Shown here one piece after another: positions 46,631-58,756 of a DNA stretch of 64,000 nucleotides. Position 1 is the first letter of the stretch. Every line of letters starts with the position of its first letter. This stretch comes from Melampsora larici-populina 98AG31 (Eukaryota; Basidiomycota; Pucciniomycetes; Pucciniales; Melampsoraceae). The notes beneath the pieces are model-generated. The model had not been told where the DNA came from and searched no databases. It was given only the letters and a program-made list of their open reading frames with translations. The DNA lies in NCBI RefSeq assembly GCF_000204055.1, contig NW_006768773.1, positions 1,085,879 through 1,149,878 of the forward strand, written 5' to 3'. The position numbers and the translations under genes are program-made.

Positions 46631-47934
46631 TCAAACAATTTAGACGGAATATACAAATTCAATAAGACGAGTTGAAACCACACATTGAATTAGCGGAACT
46701 CCTCTGATGGAACGGAATTCATTTTGATTGTAAATAAGTTCCCTGTGATATTGAATTTTGACGCACTATTTTTTGCAAGTGAAGCATGTACTTCATGCAT
46801 AGAAAATCTTGAAAGTGATTTTTTTCTTGAAAATGAAGTTTATTAATAAGAATTGTGAAAACAAACCTATTTTGTTCTCAATCTTCATCCTTCATCAGGC
46901 CACTTTCCTTTTCTCCAAAAAAAACTCTAATCAGAAACTTGATTGACTCCTTCCAATGCTCTTCAAATACATCTGGACATCCCTGTGATCTTGGGCCATC
47001 AAAATGACATTGAGATCTTCCATCAAGCTTGGGATTGCGGAATGACCTACTGTGAAATGGAATGATGTAAATGAAGATAAATATTGACTCATGTTGATAG
47101 TCAGAGTAACACTATTCACATTCACTGGCACTCATTGAGTTATCTGATCACAAGGAGCATCAGATCCCTCTTGACATTGTGGGGGGCTGAAGGCCTTGCA
47201 ATCACAGCAAAAATATGCCCAAACTGCTTTGCCTTTGTAATGTGTAGCCCAAGTCAGAGATTAGCCGAAGATTTCATGAACTCACCCAGTTATGTTTGAT
47301 CCCTCAGTTTTAGCTGATCCTCAATATCCAGGACAGTTGCTCATACAACAGCAGAAACCCTTGTTCTAGGTACCAGCCAGATGCAAGCACATTGTAATCT
47401 GGCACTGTTTTGGTAATTGTGTCTTGGTATCACAAAAGTTACACAGGTCAAAGTTTGCGTAAGACAGATGCACCACTTTTGTTTTTCAATTTGCATTGTT
47501 GTGGACACCTTTTCACCTCCCAACAACTGGCTCACAAGGATAGTCCCAAAAATGAAGCTCATCATCTATCTGTACCTTCTTTGACACTATATTGGCTTCT
47601 GACAAACGTCCAAGGAGTCCTTGCATGCCCCCCCAAGGAAACGGGCACCCAAGGAATACCTCCAAGGCAAATTTTGGCCATTGCCGCTGCCTTGGATTGG
47701 ATCCTTGGTGGGAGCTTCCCTTGGAGTCAAAATCTGAGAACTCCCTGGGTTTTTGCATCCAAGCCAAATATGCTGGCTGTGGGGGGGTTGAGCAGTTGAA
47801 AAGAGGCCAGACAAGACATGGGAACTTGCTCAAGCAACCAAATTTATTGCCAATGGCCAAGACAAGGCATTAGGTAAATGATAGATGCCAATAGAAAGTA
47901 TGTAGGGGTCTTCAAAGCTATATTCCATATATAT
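46631..47934. other. Non-coding flank with a CCAAGG/CCTTGG cluster
   Basis: The 3′ flank of protease 2, then repeat debris. Between about 47605 and 47725 the hexamer ccaagg or its complement ccttgg occurs roughly eight times, reminiscent of the word-rich inserts elsewhere in the window. No coding frame is convincing. Confidence 0.45.
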
Positions 47935-48025
47935 GTATGTACATGCAGCTGTTCCAAGAATGGTCGATTGGAAATTTGTGAAAAGCTCATCAGTGCAGCA
48001 GATAAAACAAATGTACAGTCAAACC
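47935..48025 (+). repeat. Dispersed repeat X, copy 2, left part
   Basis: Resembles 5523–5610 (cagct-ttccaaga-tggt…gcagcaga-aaaa). It is cut by the hAT-2 insertion and resumes at 57345. Confidence 0.6.
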
Positions 48026-48887
48026 TGTGCAGCAATACCTGAAGCGTCCCGCCCGAAAAAGCGGAAGCAGGGCGGTGGCGGGGCTGGACGCCCCGCTTGC
48101 GCTACCCGGAATCCGGTGTAGGGGGTCTTTGCGCTCTGCCCGCGCTTCCCTCCATTTTTTTTGGATGTAGGGGAGCGCGGATTTAGTGGGGCGGCAGTCA
48201 ATCTCGCCACGCTGCAGACTGTCACATCTTGCATGCAGCGGGTCAGTACCCTCTACCTCCGTCCACCAGGTCATTCCTTTCAGATATCGCTCGATATCTC
48301 ATATCTGGAAGGAATACCTTTCCACAAACCACGCCATCAATCCTTACCACATCTCAACATACATCTCAAGATAGGGTAAGTTCTGTCTTCAGTTCTCTCT
48401 ACGTCAAAGGAACCGTTAACTCCTTTCAGATATTGTTCGATATCTCGTATCAGAAAGGAAGCTCTTTCCTTGAGTCACGCCATCAATCTTCCCTCCACCT
48501 CAAAAACTCGTTAGTTTTTCTCAATCTTTCTCTTTCGTCTCTTTGTTGCTGCTTGAGCTGACACTTCTGTTATCTCACCTCATTCTCATAGCTTACATTG
48601 ATAAAAGATTTCAGCGTCAGAACGTTTGCTGTTCATGTGGGGGTTCACCCTCTCGGGTTTTGGGGTCATGGCCGACTCCATGACCCTGGTAGAACTTCTT
48701 GTTCACAATCTTATATATTTGGTAAGTCATCACCAGTCCCCTTTACCTTTTCAGCCAATTTTCCCTCTTTTGAAAATTCTGCTAAGACGTTCAATCGATA
48801 TACTAATCATCATATAATCCTTACAATCCCTTGCCTCTTATCCCAAAATCATCCATCTGATCCGTTTTACTACAGTTCGACTTCAAG

Positions 48888-51800
48888 ATGATACCTCCAA
48901 GTTCTTACCTTGCTCCGTCCTCAGCTGGTCCTACTCTGCGTCCTAGAACTCCGACTCAACCCAAGCCTGGTTTCATTGCCCAATCTCCTGATTTACGCAT
49001 AGCCTCCGTTCGGCCATCTCCTAATCAAGATCCTGTCGAGTCTGACCATGATCAAAGCGTTTACAAGGTTACTAGTGGTGAATCGGATACCTCCGATGGC
49101 ATCAGCAATCACGAAGTGATTGATGAATCCGACCATAGCAGCTTGCATGTTCCTTCCAAGGATAAGAAGAAAGGGTGTAAGTCGAAAGCGAAGGTCCATG
49201 TCGCCAAACGTCGAGGAAGTCCCCGTGGTTCTGGAGCTTCAGTTGGCTTAACTCGACGCCCTCCCAAAAAATTGAGGAAGGGTCGAGTTGAGGTAAGTTT
49301 GATGTTTCAATCCTCAGATCGTGAAGGGTTTGCTGACCAGAAACCTCTGATCACTCTAGGCAACTGTTCCTGAAGTCATCGATGTTGACCAGGAATCAGA
49401 AATCAAGATAGTCGAGACTCCGGGTGTGCGGCGTGCCCAATTGGAACGTGTCTCCAAACTATTGGAGTATTACTTTCCACCGACTCACGTTAAAGGCAAG
49501 GTAAGTGCTTTGGTTCACTATCTCCTAATGTTTTGTTTCATCTTTTGATTTTCTTCCTTTTCTCCATTTCACAACTATCTCTCCTTTCAACTTGTAACTC
49601 AAAGTCCGGTAACGACCCTCAAAGTTACAAGTGTCGATGGTGTAAAGGCAGCTTTGTCCGTGGAGCCCGTAGCCACTATAACCTGTATGCTCACCGTGAT
49701 GGAGCTAAAGGTTGGGCTGCCTGTCCTCCTCGATCTCGTGCCATTCAAGCTGGCGTCAAGTTACCTAACACTTGGGATCAGGATCAATCCGAAAACGCCC
49801 AAGCCTTGAACGAATTGAATGGGAAACCTACCCTTGATGCTTTCCTCTCTCAAGCAACCTTCAGCGTCGAGCTTTGTAACACCGTCTTAGTCATCTGGAT
49901 CTTGTGGCATGCGTTGCCCTTCAATCGGTTCTATTATGCGCCTCTACGTGCGGCGTTCAAGCTCGCCAATAGGCGAGCGGACTTGAGGACCCCGACTTGG
50001 GCCGCTGGGATTGCCAAGGAGCTTTACTTTAACTTGAGTTCATCTGTGATAGAACTGGTCTTGGTAAGTTTTTCTGGTCATATTCACTTATGACTTAAAC
50101 GTTATTGAGCACTGACCTCTATGACATATTGTAGCATAATCCCGGGAAGGTCTCCCTTGTCCACAACATTTGGACTACCAAGGGTAATTGGTACACATTT
50201 ATAGGCGTCTCGGCGAATTTCATCGACGAAAATTGGAAATATCGTTCGGTCCACCTTACTCTCAAGCTAGTAGCCTGGAACAAGATGGGTTTTTTGCTGG
50301 CTCGGCCAGTTGGACGATTTTTGATTAGTAATAACCTTCACACAAAGATAAGTTGTTCTCATTTTCTTGTTGTACAAGCAGACGCAGAAAGTTCACGTCG
50401 CCCCCGGGGCCAGGAACATCACTACAGCATATGTAATACACGCAGGGTGGGGCCCCGGGGCTGACGTGAACTTTCTGCGTCTGCTTGTACTTTTAAAAAA
50501 AACTAATTGGAACTTTATCTTCTTACATGCTAGCTCAAACAACAGACTCAGGGTCCAACAACAACCCGATGGCCCAAGAGATGGAAGAAATGTTTGCTGA
50601 GTCCAAAGATAAAGTCCAATGGGATTCGAGCAAGAATCACGTACGATGTTATGCCCATAAGCTTGGACTTGTTGTCAAGCATGGCTTGAACTTGATTGGA
50701 CTGGCTGCTGAACATATCAAACCCACGACTCCACCTAACACTACCATTCCGATTCCATCGATTGTTCTGAATGATGACATGACTGAAGTTGTATGTGAGA
50801 CTGATGATTCAGATGACGAGATATATGCTCAGCCTTCATCAAACCCTTGTGATGACTCCATCTCGGATGTAGAAGATGGTCATGATTATGATTATGTTCT
50901 GGCTAGAACTTGTGTAGTTGTACAAGGAGCTCTCAAGGTCAGCCAATTCAACTGCTCACCTTGTCATCGGTTCTGTTCAAGTGTGTTGACCCAATCTTCA
51001 ACATAACGACCAGCTCAAGGATATCAACGCGCTGTTAACTCGAAGCAATGCACGCCGTGGTGAATTCGCAGCTCGAGCTGCTCAGATGGGCTATGATGGT
51101 CCTGCCCCCATTGCGGGATGGGGGGTCCGCTGGAACATTGACTTAGCAATGTTTTCAAATCTGGTGGCTGCTCGTGATGTAAGTCTTTTCTTTCTTTTCA
51201 ATCCTTCACTCTTATATTTCTTATGAAATTCATGGGTACGATTTCACTTTGCAGGTTATTGATTCGATCCTCATCGCCGATCAAAAGACGAGGTACTATC
51301 AAGGTGTGATGATGGCTATGGAGGAGTGGGATGCGGTTGAAGAACTATGCAATGTTTTGAAAGTAAGGTTTCTTTATTCTCTTTAACTCATGTTCCGTAA
51401 AGTGGTAACTAACACAATCTCCTCATCTACATGCTTAGGTCTTCCACTTCTCTACCAAGAGGATGGAGGGTGACTTTGCATCAGGGTCAGTCCTCCTGGC
51501 TGAGTACCTGCGTGTCACTGAGGTCCTCCAGCAATTACGTGATGTGTCAAACTTTCCGTCCTTGATCAACATGATCGACGCCATGCTGCTCAAGCTTTCC
51601 GTATACCAAGATGAAGCCGCATCCTTGGAAGTGATTATCCTGGCTACCGTCATGAACCCAAAGTACCGACTTCGCTTCTTTGACCTCCACTACCCCAAAT
51701 ATGCGGAGACGGCGAGGGAACGTATAGAAGCTGTTTTTCAAAAAGCCTTGTCTGGTTGGCCCGTCACTCCACCTTCCACCCCGCCTCCTGGTGCCTCCTC

Positions 51801-52232
51801 CTCCTCAGGCTCCACTAGTCAATTTGATCAATTTGATATCTTTACCTCGGCTGCTACATTTCAATCTTCTGACTCAGTCAGATCATCTGAGCTTGAGATC
51901 TATTTACAAGGCACTGTTCCGATCATACCAGGGCAATCTGAACTCACTTGGTGGGAGGTAAGTTGTCTAATATTTTCTTCTTTTTTATTTGGCTCAATCT
52001 AATTTTCATTGAACTTGATTCCATTAGAATGCTGCCGAACAATTCCCAGTTCTGGCAACCATTGCCCGCGATTACCTTTCGGTTTCAGCCACCTCCTGCT
52101 GTGTTGAACGTACCTTTTCATCTGCTGCCGACATCGCCGTCCTACATTCCTGTAATTGGGCGATTTTCCAATGCGATTGCTTACGTCGCCTCCTTTGCTG
52201 CCAACTTGAAGAAGAAGAAACACAATGTCTAG
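48888..52232 (+). CDS. hAT transposase (hAT-2), possibly still coding
   Basis: Exons: 48888–49292, 49360–49500, 49605–50063, 50135–~50347, ~50532–50937, ~51005–51180, ~51256–51363, ~51440–51957, ~52028–52232. A disordered basic leader precedes a BED-type zinc finger (CRWCKGSF, then RSHYNLYAH). An RNase H-like DDE region follows, including DIWTTKG-like HNIWTTKGNWY and TTDSGSNN, then VRCYAHKLGLVV. The C terminus is the hAT dimerisation block FPVLATIARDYLSVSATSCCVERTFSSAAD. The frames between predicted splices are open, so it may be functional, although the last exon diverges from hAT-3 after AADIAV and may be truncated. The intron near 50.4 kb holds a MITE. Confidence 0.72.
50375..50487. mobile_element. 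113-bp hairpin MITE in a hAT-2 intron, TA duplication
   Basis: Arms of about 40 bases are almost perfect complements, starting caagcagacgcagaaagttc. TA flanks both ends (50373–50374, 50488–50489), as for Tc1/mariner-mobilised MITEs. The short central loop is about 30 bases. It is GC-rich, unlike the host intron. Confidence 0.8.
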
Positions 52233-52325
52233 ATTGAATTTCAAGGTCATTCTATTCTCACTTTATGACCGTTGTTTAGTTGTTCATTCTCCTCTTGACT
52301 GTTTTTCTATTTCCCTGCCTCGAAT

Positions 52326-55300
52326 CAACACCCACGGCGCTCCGCTCCGATCCGCTAAATTTCCAATATTTACGGGCAGAGCGGTTTTGCGCTATGTAAG
52401 AAAGCACTACCGCTTCGCTATAGAAAACAGATCGCTATGAGATCTGAGAGCGGTGCGGCTTTAGTGAACGCTCCGCTCCGCTGTTGATTTTTTTTTGGCT
52501 TGATAGCGAAATAAAGCGGCAAAAAGAGCAATTTTTTTAAAAAAGCCCGTGTTGATTGCATAAAATACTCTCAAGGGCTGAGTGGGGACGTAGAAGTGAT
52601 AAAAAAAGTAAGAAAAGGAAAAATAATTTTTTTTTTTAAGTTTTGTTGTTTTTTATGAAACTAGCAAAAAAGAAAAGCACACAACATTGATTAAAACTGA
52701 TACGAACTCCTGTTTATCAGTAAGAAGATAGATTGAATGAAAAAGGACAAGTTTTTTTGGGGGGTTTAAGGTCGTGTTTAATCAGAATGGTGAAGTAAAG
52801 CAGATAACTCTAATTTTTACCCTTGCCCTTGCCCTTGCGTTGGTCAGACTCATACGCATTAACATAAGCACACGCTTCAACAAATTTACCGGTAACTAAA
52901 GTAATCTTCGCTTTCAACCATTCACAAACACCAACCAGCATGGTGATTGATTTTGCTGATAGAGACCCACGCCCAGGCACCGCAATATCGGCTGCCGAAG
53001 AGAACGTCCTCTCGCATGCGCACGAGGTGGCCGATAATGCAAGGTAGTCGCGAGCTAATGTAGCAAGGACTGGGAAGTGTTTCTCATGCTCCTATAGATG
53101 AAGATACTGTTAGTAAAAAATAAAAGAACAAGAGTGAGAATAAGATATTAGATGATTGAGCTCACCTTCCACCAGAGAAGCTCGTTCTCGCCTGCTTGCA
53201 ACAAGTGAGCACCTTCCAAGTAGGCACCAAGTTCTTCTTGCCGTTTATCAGAGGGTGACTGGGTAGAGACGTCGGTTGTGAAGATGTCAAATTGTGAAGA
53301 AGTAGTCGGAATGGGTGCAGGGTTAGGGGTATCCTGATTAATTTCCGATGTTTCTGATGAGGTATTGATCGGATCTTCAGGCCACTCAGCCAACGCTTTT
53401 TCAAAAGCATTGATGAAGAGTTCCTTGGCTCGGACAGCTGAATCGGGGTAGTTGAGATCAAAGAATCGTTTACGGAAACGAGGGTTGAGCACAGTAGCTA
53501 AAACAACTACATCGGAGGCCACGGCCTCTTCTTGATAGCCTTCAAGTTTTGTCAACATCACACCAAGCATGTTCTGTAAGTAAGGATCATCACATGCATC
53601 TTTAAGGGTGTCAACCTCGTGTACAATGCGCGAGTATTCTGCAAGTAATACACAGCCAGAGGAGAAGTTGCCTTCCATGCGCTTGGTAGCATGGACAAAT
53701 ACCTGGAAACAATGAATCAGAGATGAGAAGACAGTGAAAACAAAATGTAGATCAAAACAAAAGACTTACCTCGAGAATCTTGACAAGATTCTCAATTGAA
53801 TCCCAATCTTCATCCGTGAATTGAATCCCTTGATAATATTTCGTCTTTCAATCGCTGTGAAGAATAGAATCTATAACCTAAAAAAGGAAACCCAAATCAG
53901 TATGAGAAAGATTGAATGAAATAGGTAAGTAAAGAAGGATACTCACGTCCCGAGCATCACATAACCGTTTAAGATAATCAACATCAATATTCCATTGGAC
54001 CCCCCACCCGGAAATAGGGGAACGTCCTTTGTATCCCATTTGCTCAGCTTTGGCCACAAATTCGTGACGCCTGGCTGAGCTTCTAGTACACAAGCCATTG
54101 AATTTCTTGGCCTATATTGTAAGCTCAGAGTCAAATGAGTGATTGTTCCAAAGGTGTGAAAGAGCTGGGAAAAGGGTCTTACCTTAGCAACTGCACGAGC
54201 TATGCTTCCATCGGTTTCATCACCATTTCCATCATCTAGACCAGCTTCTGAAATTCTGTCTGATGCGTCAGAGTCAGAGTTGTTCAAGTCTTCATCATCG
54301 CCAGAAGAGCCAAAGTTGATATTGTCGTCACCCTCGTTGAGAGTGAAAGTCGGTGTTGGCAAGGTGACTCCAGGCTCGGTGGTCGGCTTGAAATGTCCAG
54401 CACTCAGACCGAGAGCTTTGAGACCCGCTTTAACCACAAGACCAATCTTGTGTGTGTAGCATCTTACCTGATGGCCGTCCGAGTCCCAATCAACGGGAGT
54501 TGCGGCGTGTTGAAACATAGACGAAAGCTCAGTTGCCATGGTCTTATTGTTACTACCTGAATCTGTTGTCTGAGCAAGCATGTAAAAAAGGAACAATACA
54601 TGTCAGCACTTGTATATTAAATGAAGGACAAGTTATGAGGAAATCGAGATATCAAATTAAATAAGACCAAAAAAAGGTGAAAATACTTATTTTTTTATGT
54701 AGCCCGTGACTGATTAGAAATCGACCAACTGGCTGTGCGAGAAGACGCCCAGAATGGTGCCAGGTAATCAATTTAAGAGTGAGATGATTGGATTGGAACA
54801 TCCACTCATCGTCGATGTAAGTAGCAGAAACTCCCATGAATGCCTTGCGTCGACCTTTGGTCGTCCAGACATCATATATAAGACAGAACTTGCTTCTGTT
54901 TGACTTTAAATCACACCAGGATCACATCAGTATGCTGGGATTTGAGAAAGATGTTGATAGAAGTGGACACTTACTTGAAGTTGTTTGATTACAGTTGAAG
55001 AAAGATCTTTGTATATACTTTTGGCTGTCTCTGACACCCAAGTGGTTCCTCTAAGATTAGCTGATCGATTTGATAACTTGAAGGCAGCTCGGAGGGCCGG
55101 GTCATGGAATCGTGAGAAAGGTAATGCATGACGTAGAATCCACAACACCAAGACAGTGTTGAAAAGCTCAACACTGAATGAGCTTTTTGATAAAAACAAG
55201 TCGAGTGTGTGGTTGGAATTGTTGTTTCCTACTTGAACGATATCCGATTGCTGCTCCCTCCATGTTGGAGGCAGGTCATGACCACTTTGGATGGCGAGAT

Positions 55301-56848
55301 TTCGTCTCCGGCAAGGTGGTCGATCCTTACCACCATCTCGATGAGTGTATAGGTTGTAGTGGCTGCGCTTGCCTCGAGTGTAATACTCGCCACACCATCG
55401 ACACCGATACCTACGAGGGTCATCTCCAACCTGTTGAAAACGTTAGCAATCTCTCAACAGGAATGGGAGAGATGTGATGATTGAAGATGAAAGTCATTAC
55501 ATACCTCTCCTGTCACATGGATCGGCTTCTCAAAGTATTCAAGGAGCTTAGCAACTCGGGCAAGGTGACCTCGTCTAGCTCCGGCTGCACAAACTACGCC
55601 AGGCTCAAGCTCAAACTGCACGTCGGAATCTTGATTGACATCAAGACCGGCCGGTACTTCATAGTCCTATTATATACAAACAGAAAATCAATCAGAAAAA
55701 ATCAATATGTCAAAACATTTAGAAAAAGGTATGAAGTAGATAAAAGTATACATACCTGAAGGACAGAGTTGGCAGCCTTTCTCCTCTTCACAAGCTTTGG
55801 GGAGCAGAGTGGAGATGAGGCTGACGAGTTACGTGATGCAGTACTTTTGCGTTTGCCCTGGCCGCGGCGTGAAGGATGCCCAGCCCCTTTCAAGAATTTC
55901 TTCTTGACTTGCAAGGGACCAGCTTGAGTTGGTGATGGTGGTGCCGAAGAGATGTTCTCTTCATGATCAGGTGAATCACTGACTTCGTCCTCGCTGGGTG
56001 CTCGGAGGGCCAGCCGGGAGTCTGGTGAATGGATAACACACCCAGGTCGAGCTCGTACAGGACTACGGGTTCTAAGGTTACGAATAGAGGATGCACTAGG
56101 CGGGAAGAGTGAGTTCAAAGACATGATTTGAAGTTGAAAATATATCGAGATTATAGATCGAATTGAAAGGAATTGGTCTAAATATGAAGTCGAGATTATA
56201 GATCGAATTGAAAGGAATTGGTCTAAATATGAAGATAGGTTTCAGTAAAGAAAGACAGGCGAGTTCTATAGCCTTAGTCAATTCGAAAAACTTACCTGAA
56301 GCCATTTTATATGGCTCCGACCAACCAGGAAACAGCAACATTGTCCACGGAATCGGATGGTACTCAGACTGAGAGGCGTCAAAGTGATCTGGTAGCAAGA
56401 TTAGGTGGTGGTGATGGATGGAAGGTGAATACTGCTTGGGTACATTACCGGTGTGTTGAGTAGATGAATGATTGGATGAGATCGTTGATTAGATGAATGA
56501 TTGGACTCGGAGGAGATCGTTGATTGGTGTGTTGAGTACATAGATGGTGGTTGAAAGGGTTAGGTGGAGAAGTTCCAGATACAAGGCGCTATATGAGCGC
56601 CCCAGGGCGCTATGAACCGCCCACACGCTATGATCTGACCATGCGCTATTGAGCGCTATATGTAGTCATAGCACAGCGCCAATGTGCTATAGTGGGCGGA
56701 TAGAAAAACCGCTACATTTTTTTGGGTACTGAAGCAAGCGGTAGCAGGGCTCAAAACCCGCTATGGTGCCAGCCGGATAATACCGCTGTAAAAGTCGCAC
56801 CGCGGGCGCTCCGCTGCCACTATCTTGGGCGGGGCGCCGGTGGTGTTG
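52326..56848 (-). mobile_element. hAT-3 transposon, inserted in hAT-2
   Basis: Imperfect terminal inverted repeats start caacacccacggcgctccgc at left, and the right end reads caacaccaccggcgccccgc in reverse. The flanks ctcgaat (52319–52325 and 56849–56855) are a seven-base duplication. Both subterminal regions are full of agcgc/gcgctat/ccgct words. Its transposase runs on the minus strand. Joining the outer flanks restores continuous hAT-2 3′ sequence. Confidence 0.82.
52810..56124 (-). pseudogene. hAT-3 transposase with an in-frame TGA
   Basis: Same exon order and domains as hAT-2, on the minus strand. A basic leader begins at ATG 56124, followed by a BED finger exon (CRWCGEYYTRGKRSHYNLYTH), RNase H-like parts (DVWTTKGRRK, TTDSGSNN, VRCYTHKIGLVV), and MEGNFSSGCVLLAEY at 53678. 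The hAT C-terminal block VLATLARDYLALSATSCACERTFSSAAD follows, ending KGKGKGKN at 52810. One exon (about 53770–53880) has TGA where hAT-2 encodes a codon in DQKTRYYQG, and CGA to TGA explains it. Otherwise intact, so the break may be recent. Confidence 0.78.
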
Positions 56849-57344
56849 CTCGAATTCTATTTATGTTATACTTTCCTGGTCAATGTCCTTCTTGTTTCTT
56901 ACTTATATGTCGTATTTTCACTTGTTCAACAAGTTCCTTGACCTTTTGTATCGGTCTTTTTACACCCCTCCTCTTGTTTCTTGGTTTTGTTGTCACTCGT
57001 TTATCAATGTCTTGAACTTTTCTTTATCGGTCTGGCAGAAAACATGGTTGCCTAATCTTCTTTGGCTCTTATATTGCTCTTTGTGTATGTATTACTTCAA
57101 ATGTCCATATTAATAAAAAAAATAAAAAATTTGTGAATAGTACACACTTCACGCTCTGAGGCCAGGAAAATCTCTGCAGCGGGGCGCGCGTGTGTCTCAA
57201 ACCCGCCGCGCTGCGCTGGACATGTAGCGCGTCGGCATTTCAAGCGGTGCGTGAGCGTGTTTGACATGTAGTGGGTATTCATACCGTTGCAAATAAATTG
57301 AGAATTAGCGGATCACAGCGGTGCGGTTCAGGTATTGTGTGCAG

Positions 57345-57990
57345 TTGCATAACCTGTGATGATGCATAGAAAAAAACCTGAATCTTGATGCTTTTGACTG
57401 CCAAAATTGATAACAGAATTGCATGATCTGTCAAAATGCATACCAAAAGTCTTCCACCAAAGTTATGTGATTGCATGGGTTTGACTGTGATTGGTATTGT
57501 CAGTTTTCTCTAGAATCAACTTACAGCCAAATTGAGAATGATTGATTTTCTTTTTGAAAAGTGCATCTTGGTGCAAATTGACTGAGTTTTGTTTCTTGGC
57601 TAATTTTGAGAATTCAGAGAATGCAGACCCTGTAAAGTTGTTTTTTGGTTGGTTTTGACCATTGTGGTAACAACTTTTTTCCCAAACAAAAGTGGTTCAT
57701 CATTTTCAAATTGGCTGTAACTGCACCTGATGTGCCACAGCCTGACAATGTCAAATCTAGAAAAAGTTGTTCTCACCGCTAGCCATGAAAGCCAAACGAT
57801 CATAAAGGCTTTAGCAGATGTATTTCAAAAGATGTGAGATGAATGGTCACAAGGATGCAAGATTGTCATTGGAGGAACCTCTTCCTGCCATATTGCTCAA
57901 CTTTGTGAAAAGAAGAAACTCAACAAAACCAACGTCAACCTTTCTTGGAACGGCTGTACTACCAAATTTTAGTTAACGGCACTCCCAAAA
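57345..57990 (+). repeat. Dispersed repeat X, copy 2, right part
   Basis: Continuation of the repeat cut by hAT-2. The segment 57700–57985 matches 5640–5985. The first 350 bases are absent from copy 1. Confidence 0.65.
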
Positions 57991-58756
57991 CCTGGGGTTG
58001 AAATACTAGGTATGAAAGTTAACTGGGAAATTTTGAGGTTATGTGTTTTGGGCACCAGCGATCCTGCTGTTCAAGATCAGATTCCATCGAAAACTCCGAG
58101 GAATCAAAGTTGAAGAGAATTCAAGTAGCATTGACAAGTTGACAACATAAACATCAAGAAGATATCTCACACTTTCTCATTCAAACCAGTGACTCATCAC
58201 ACATACTCAACATCATGAATCATCAAGAAAGCAAATCATATCATCATCATTTACCATCCAACAAATCAGAATCAAATCCAACCCAAGAATTCAATCAAAA
58301 CTACCATCAGATTCATGATCATCAACATTGTGAGTGTGACTGTGAATTGTGAAATCTAATCTGGAATTGAGATTTACCAATCTGAAGAGTGAGAATGACT
58401 GGAATCTTGAAACTGATTGACTTACCCTGTTGACCATTTTGTTTGAAATCGATTCGTCATCACCATCTCAACCATCACCAACTAACCAATCAATCAGCTT
58501 CAACTTCACTTTGTCCTTCTTTACCACCCATTCAAAACTCTACTTCCTATCCACTCGATAGTTTACTCCTTGTACGTTCTTCTTCAATTCACCAATCTTC
58601 ATGAAACCCTTTAAATCTAGATTTCACTTTGACCACTTTCAATCAACTCATTCTTCATCTCACGGCTTCTGATCTCTCTTATCATCAAATCAACATTAAA
58701 TCAACATCAAACCAAATCACTTCAAATCACATTCAAAAAAGGAAATTGAAGAGACC
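57991..58756. promoter_or_regulatory. Upstream and leader region of ROM2
   Basis: Plus-strand DNA becomes strongly C/A/T-rich (many atcatc, aatca and caacatc words) and poor in G over the last 600 bases before the start codon, typical of a fungal promoter and 5′ leader. Short upstream ATG codons occur (for example at 58215). No separate gene is supported. Confidence 0.4.

Larger units (their letters stand above)
48033..57337 (+). mobile_element. hAT-2 transposon, interrupted by hAT-3
   Basis: Ends are inverted (caatacctgaagcg at left, reverse complement of caatacctgaaccgc at right) and flanked by the seven-base duplication tgtgcag (48026–48032 and 57338–57344). A multi-exon transposase occupies 48888–52232. 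A second hAT (52326–56848) sits in the 3′ region. Without that insert, hAT-2 is about 4.8 kb. GC-rich subterminal stretches lie inside both ends. Confidence 0.8.

Noticed and set aside
55178..55477. 99-codon plus-strand frame with many Cys residues
   Set aside because: It is antisense to the BED-finger exon of the hAT-3 transposase; the Cys pattern is a reverse-strand artefact.
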